Shown piece by piece: positions 62,155-64,000 of a stretch of DNA of 64,000 nucleotides. Origin of the DNA: Cardiocondyla obscurior (taxonomy: Eukaryota > Arthropoda > Insecta > Hymenoptera > Formicidae); NCBI RefSeq assembly GCF_019399895.1, contig NC_091878.1, forward strand, positions 2,728,001-2,792,000, written 5' to 3'. The notes under the pieces were generated by a model, which worked only from the letters and a program-made list of their open reading frames with translations, ran no database searches and was not told the DNA's origin. The position numbers and the translations under genes were made by a program. The first letter of the stretch is position 1. The number at the start of each line of letters is the position of its first letter.

Positions 62155-63966
62155 AGCGAATCTTTCTTGCGTGTCGAGGATCTCAATGAATAACGACACC
62201 TTATCGTCCATGATCTTGAAACCATTCCTCGGCTGCGCCAATAGCTGTTGAATCGCTTGCGACGTGGTGAGCGGTGTCGCCGGGCTCGTTGCCGGCGTGG
62301 AAGTCCTCGTTCCGGTACTTCCACTGCTGGAATTGCTATTGTGAAGGTGCGTGCAGCCGAGGAAAATCGGATTGCCATTTGGCGAAACACCGCACGTGAA
62401 AGGTCGAAAGGGCAGCCCGTGAAATGTCGGACTTGGTCGCGGGGCGGACGTGCGAAGCAGCGTTTGAGCTGACGGAAGAGATAATCGTCGCACAGCACTC
62501 TGATTCTGCTGTTGCTGATGTAATTGCTGGTTCTGCTGAGATTTGGAGGGCGATTTAAGAATTTGATAATCGCTAGCGGCCGAAGGTAGCGACCGATATC
62601 CGGAGTCCGAGGGGGAAGCGGGCGGCATCGGTGCCCCCTGCGGCGTCGTGGCGATACTGTGAGGTCGAGGCCGAAGAGCGGCGCCTAATGTCCAGGTGTT
62701 AGAATTTCCGGGATTAGTCAGTACGCTCAAACAGGGCCCTTGTGACGTGGGCGTGGGTGGCTGAGGGTGTGGCATGGTCGAGGCGTACGCTCTACGAGGT
62801 ACGGGTTGATGTAGAACCAACCCGGAGGCGCCCCATTGTATAGGCTCCCCTGGTGTGCGAGCGGTCGTGGATACGTTTGTTGGTGTTGCTGTTGTAGCTG
62901 GAGGCAGACCTGTTGAAGCTGTAACGGGTGTTGAGGCGATGCTGTGAGGCCGCCTAGGTAAGGGCTGCTGGCCGTTCCATAAAGATTGTGGTGGTACAGC
63001 GCTGCGAGTCGCGGATACCACGCCGCCGCCGCCGCCGTTGCTGCCGCCGGCGGCTGGTGGACCGTTACACCTTGGCTCCTGTTGACCGTTGACGCCGCCA
63101 TTGATGCCATTGTTGTTGCCGGTGGGTAGAGATACTGGAGTACCGGCGACCGAATGGGCACGCCGTTGTACCACTCCTGGTACACCGCATGCGGTTGCAT
63201 TTGGTGTAACACCTGAGTTCCACGCTGTCGGTGCTGCTGCTCCTGGAGTTGATGTTGTTGATGGTAATGATGTCGCTGCGGTTGCTCTACCACCGAGTTG
63301 ACCAAGGGGAGGTTGGATACTGTGGAATGGTGGAGCGGCAATACTATGAGGACGCCTCGGTGCTGCTGGGTGTGGTAACCCGTTGGGTGTAGAGCGAACT
63401 TTATTTGCGCCGGATGCTGGTATCGGGGCAGGTGGTGTGTAGAGGGGGAATCCGTGACCATTGTGACTCGGGCTACGGGTGGGCAGCTGATTGATCGGGG
63501 ACGATCGCAGATTGTTGTGCTGCTGCTGCTCGTTCTGGTGTTGCTGATGCTCGTTGACGGAACTTCCTCGATTTGAGGGGGAGGGGTGTGCTGGGGCCGG
63601 TGGAGGCGGGGGTTCCAGCAGATTTTCAAGTTCTGCAGACAACGACCACGCTGAGGGTATTGCTGATAATGTTGGTACTGCTGGTAACGCTGGAAGTTGG
63701 ACGGTACTTGCTGAACCGCCGCCGCCGCCACCGGGCTCGGAGTTGTTGATTGCGGCAGCAGTATTTGGCGAGGCGGACTTGTTGACGTGTGCGGTGCGTC
63801 CGCCGCCGATGAGAGCGGTGACGTGCTGTAGATGACGATCATTCAGACTCGCGCGTCCGTTCACATTGCGATAGAAGCCGGGGCCCGGTGCGAGATTCAA
63901 ACTCGTCGGTTTCTGTTTCACTCCGCCGTTGGGCTGCGGAGAGATGGCGGATTTCGGCTCGCCCAT
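62152..63966 (-). CDS. First coding exon (605 codons) of an unidentified Pro/Ser/Gln-rich protein
   Basis: The frame opens at an ATG (63966-63964) with a TAA in the same frame 9 bases upstream (63975-63973), so this start is fixed if the transcript is contiguous there. It stays open for 605 codons and ends at a strong donor, AAG|GTTAGT, in phase 0; the further 21 codons before a stop look intronic. The protein is low-complexity: Gly run near 79-84, Pro run 119-123, Gln/His-rich stretches near 139-151 and 476-489, and many Ser/Thr-Pro pairs. A module with RR(P/A)HS(I/V)A recurs at Ser208, Ser272, Ser342 and Ser437, with a worn copy at 391-400. DSGYRS lies at 454-459 and RRLSLP at 493-498. Only the last ~25 residues (from about 580) look foldable, and they run into the next exon. 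No signal peptide or membrane segment is visible. A cytoplasmic or nuclear scaffold or regulator is inferred; the family was not recognised. Confidence 0.85.
62727..63842 (-). other. Long overlapping open frame inside the 605-codon exon
   Basis: A second minus-strand frame, shifted relative to the main one, opens at an ATG (63842-63840) and runs 371 codons without a stop. Its product would be rich in Gln, His, Pro, Ser and Tyr. The GC-rich repetitive CAG/CCN/CCG codons of the main frame suppress stops in the other frames, which is the simplest explanation. Genuine dual coding cannot be excluded by eye. Confidence 0.12.
63467..63555 (-). repeat. CTG/CAG-rich trinucleotide tract coding Gln/His
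   Basis: Short interrupted runs of CTG on the plus strand (CAG/CAA/CAC on the coding strand) encode the Gln/His stretch near residues 139-151 of the long exon. Interruptions by CAT/CAC and AAC codons suggest a stabilised rather than expanding repeat. A similar tract lies near 62500-62540. Confidence 0.5.
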
Positions 63967-64000
63967 TTGGTTTTATCGGCGCGAGGACACAGCCGATCAG
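63967..64000 (-). other. 5' untranslated segment upstream of the 605-codon frame
   Basis: Thirty-four bases upstream of the start ATG are visible before the window ends. An in-frame TAA lies at 63975-63973, and there is no AG acceptor between it and the ATG, so coding does not extend upstream within this exon. The context is CCAAATGG, with G at +4 but C at -3, an acceptable insect start. The promoter lies outside the window. Confidence 0.55.

Overview
The window is a gene-poor stretch of an arthropod nuclear genome, probably a hymenopteran such as an ant or bee. It is AT-rich with many long A/T runs and GA/CT microsatellites. CpG is not obviously depleted, there is a short insect-telomere-type TTAGG stretch, and intron signals are short and pyrimidine-rich. 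There are no operons, bacterial genes, tRNAs, rRNAs or CRISPR arrays. The taxonomic call is inference from composition, not from an identified gene.

Right edge (62.15-64.0 kb, minus strand): the one convincing protein-coding feature is a 605-codon first coding exon. It has an in-frame stop upstream of its ATG and ends in a strong phase-0 splice donor. It encodes a disordered, Pro/Ser/Asn/Gln-rich N-terminus carrying a recurring Trp ... RRPHSIAxTP module, a DSGYRS motif of the beta-TrCP/Slimb degron type, and an RRLSLP site. I could not name the family. The rest of the gene lies to the left across a long intron, which may occupy much of this window, or beyond the window.

31.8-34.9 kb (plus strand): this is the most unusual locus. 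A G-rich, promoter-like patch precedes a run of splice-site-bounded exon-like units. Three are head-to-tail copies at an exact 241-bp period, with a 73-bp 'exon' and, between copies, a 168-bp 'intron'. A fourth copy lies about 0.67 kb further on, and two related short exons follow the third and fourth copies. The locus ends in 28-bp and 12-bp tandem repeats. A first exon and the second exon can be joined in frame to give a short arginine-rich protein, but transcription is unproven.

Elsewhere: a candidate tiny start exon with a good start context and splice donor lies on the minus strand at 8.75-8.79 kb. A CpG-rich block at 5.1-7.4 kb looks promoter-like. Two sets of degenerate long-period repeats occur at 23.2-24.0 kb and 47.5-48.8 kb. 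A possible decayed coding fragment lies at 51.3-52.3 kb. The remaining tens of kilobases are AT-rich non-coding DNA with GC-richer islands that may be enhancers or unrecognised exons. Open frames there are the length expected by chance, and most overlap other frames or lack an ATG.
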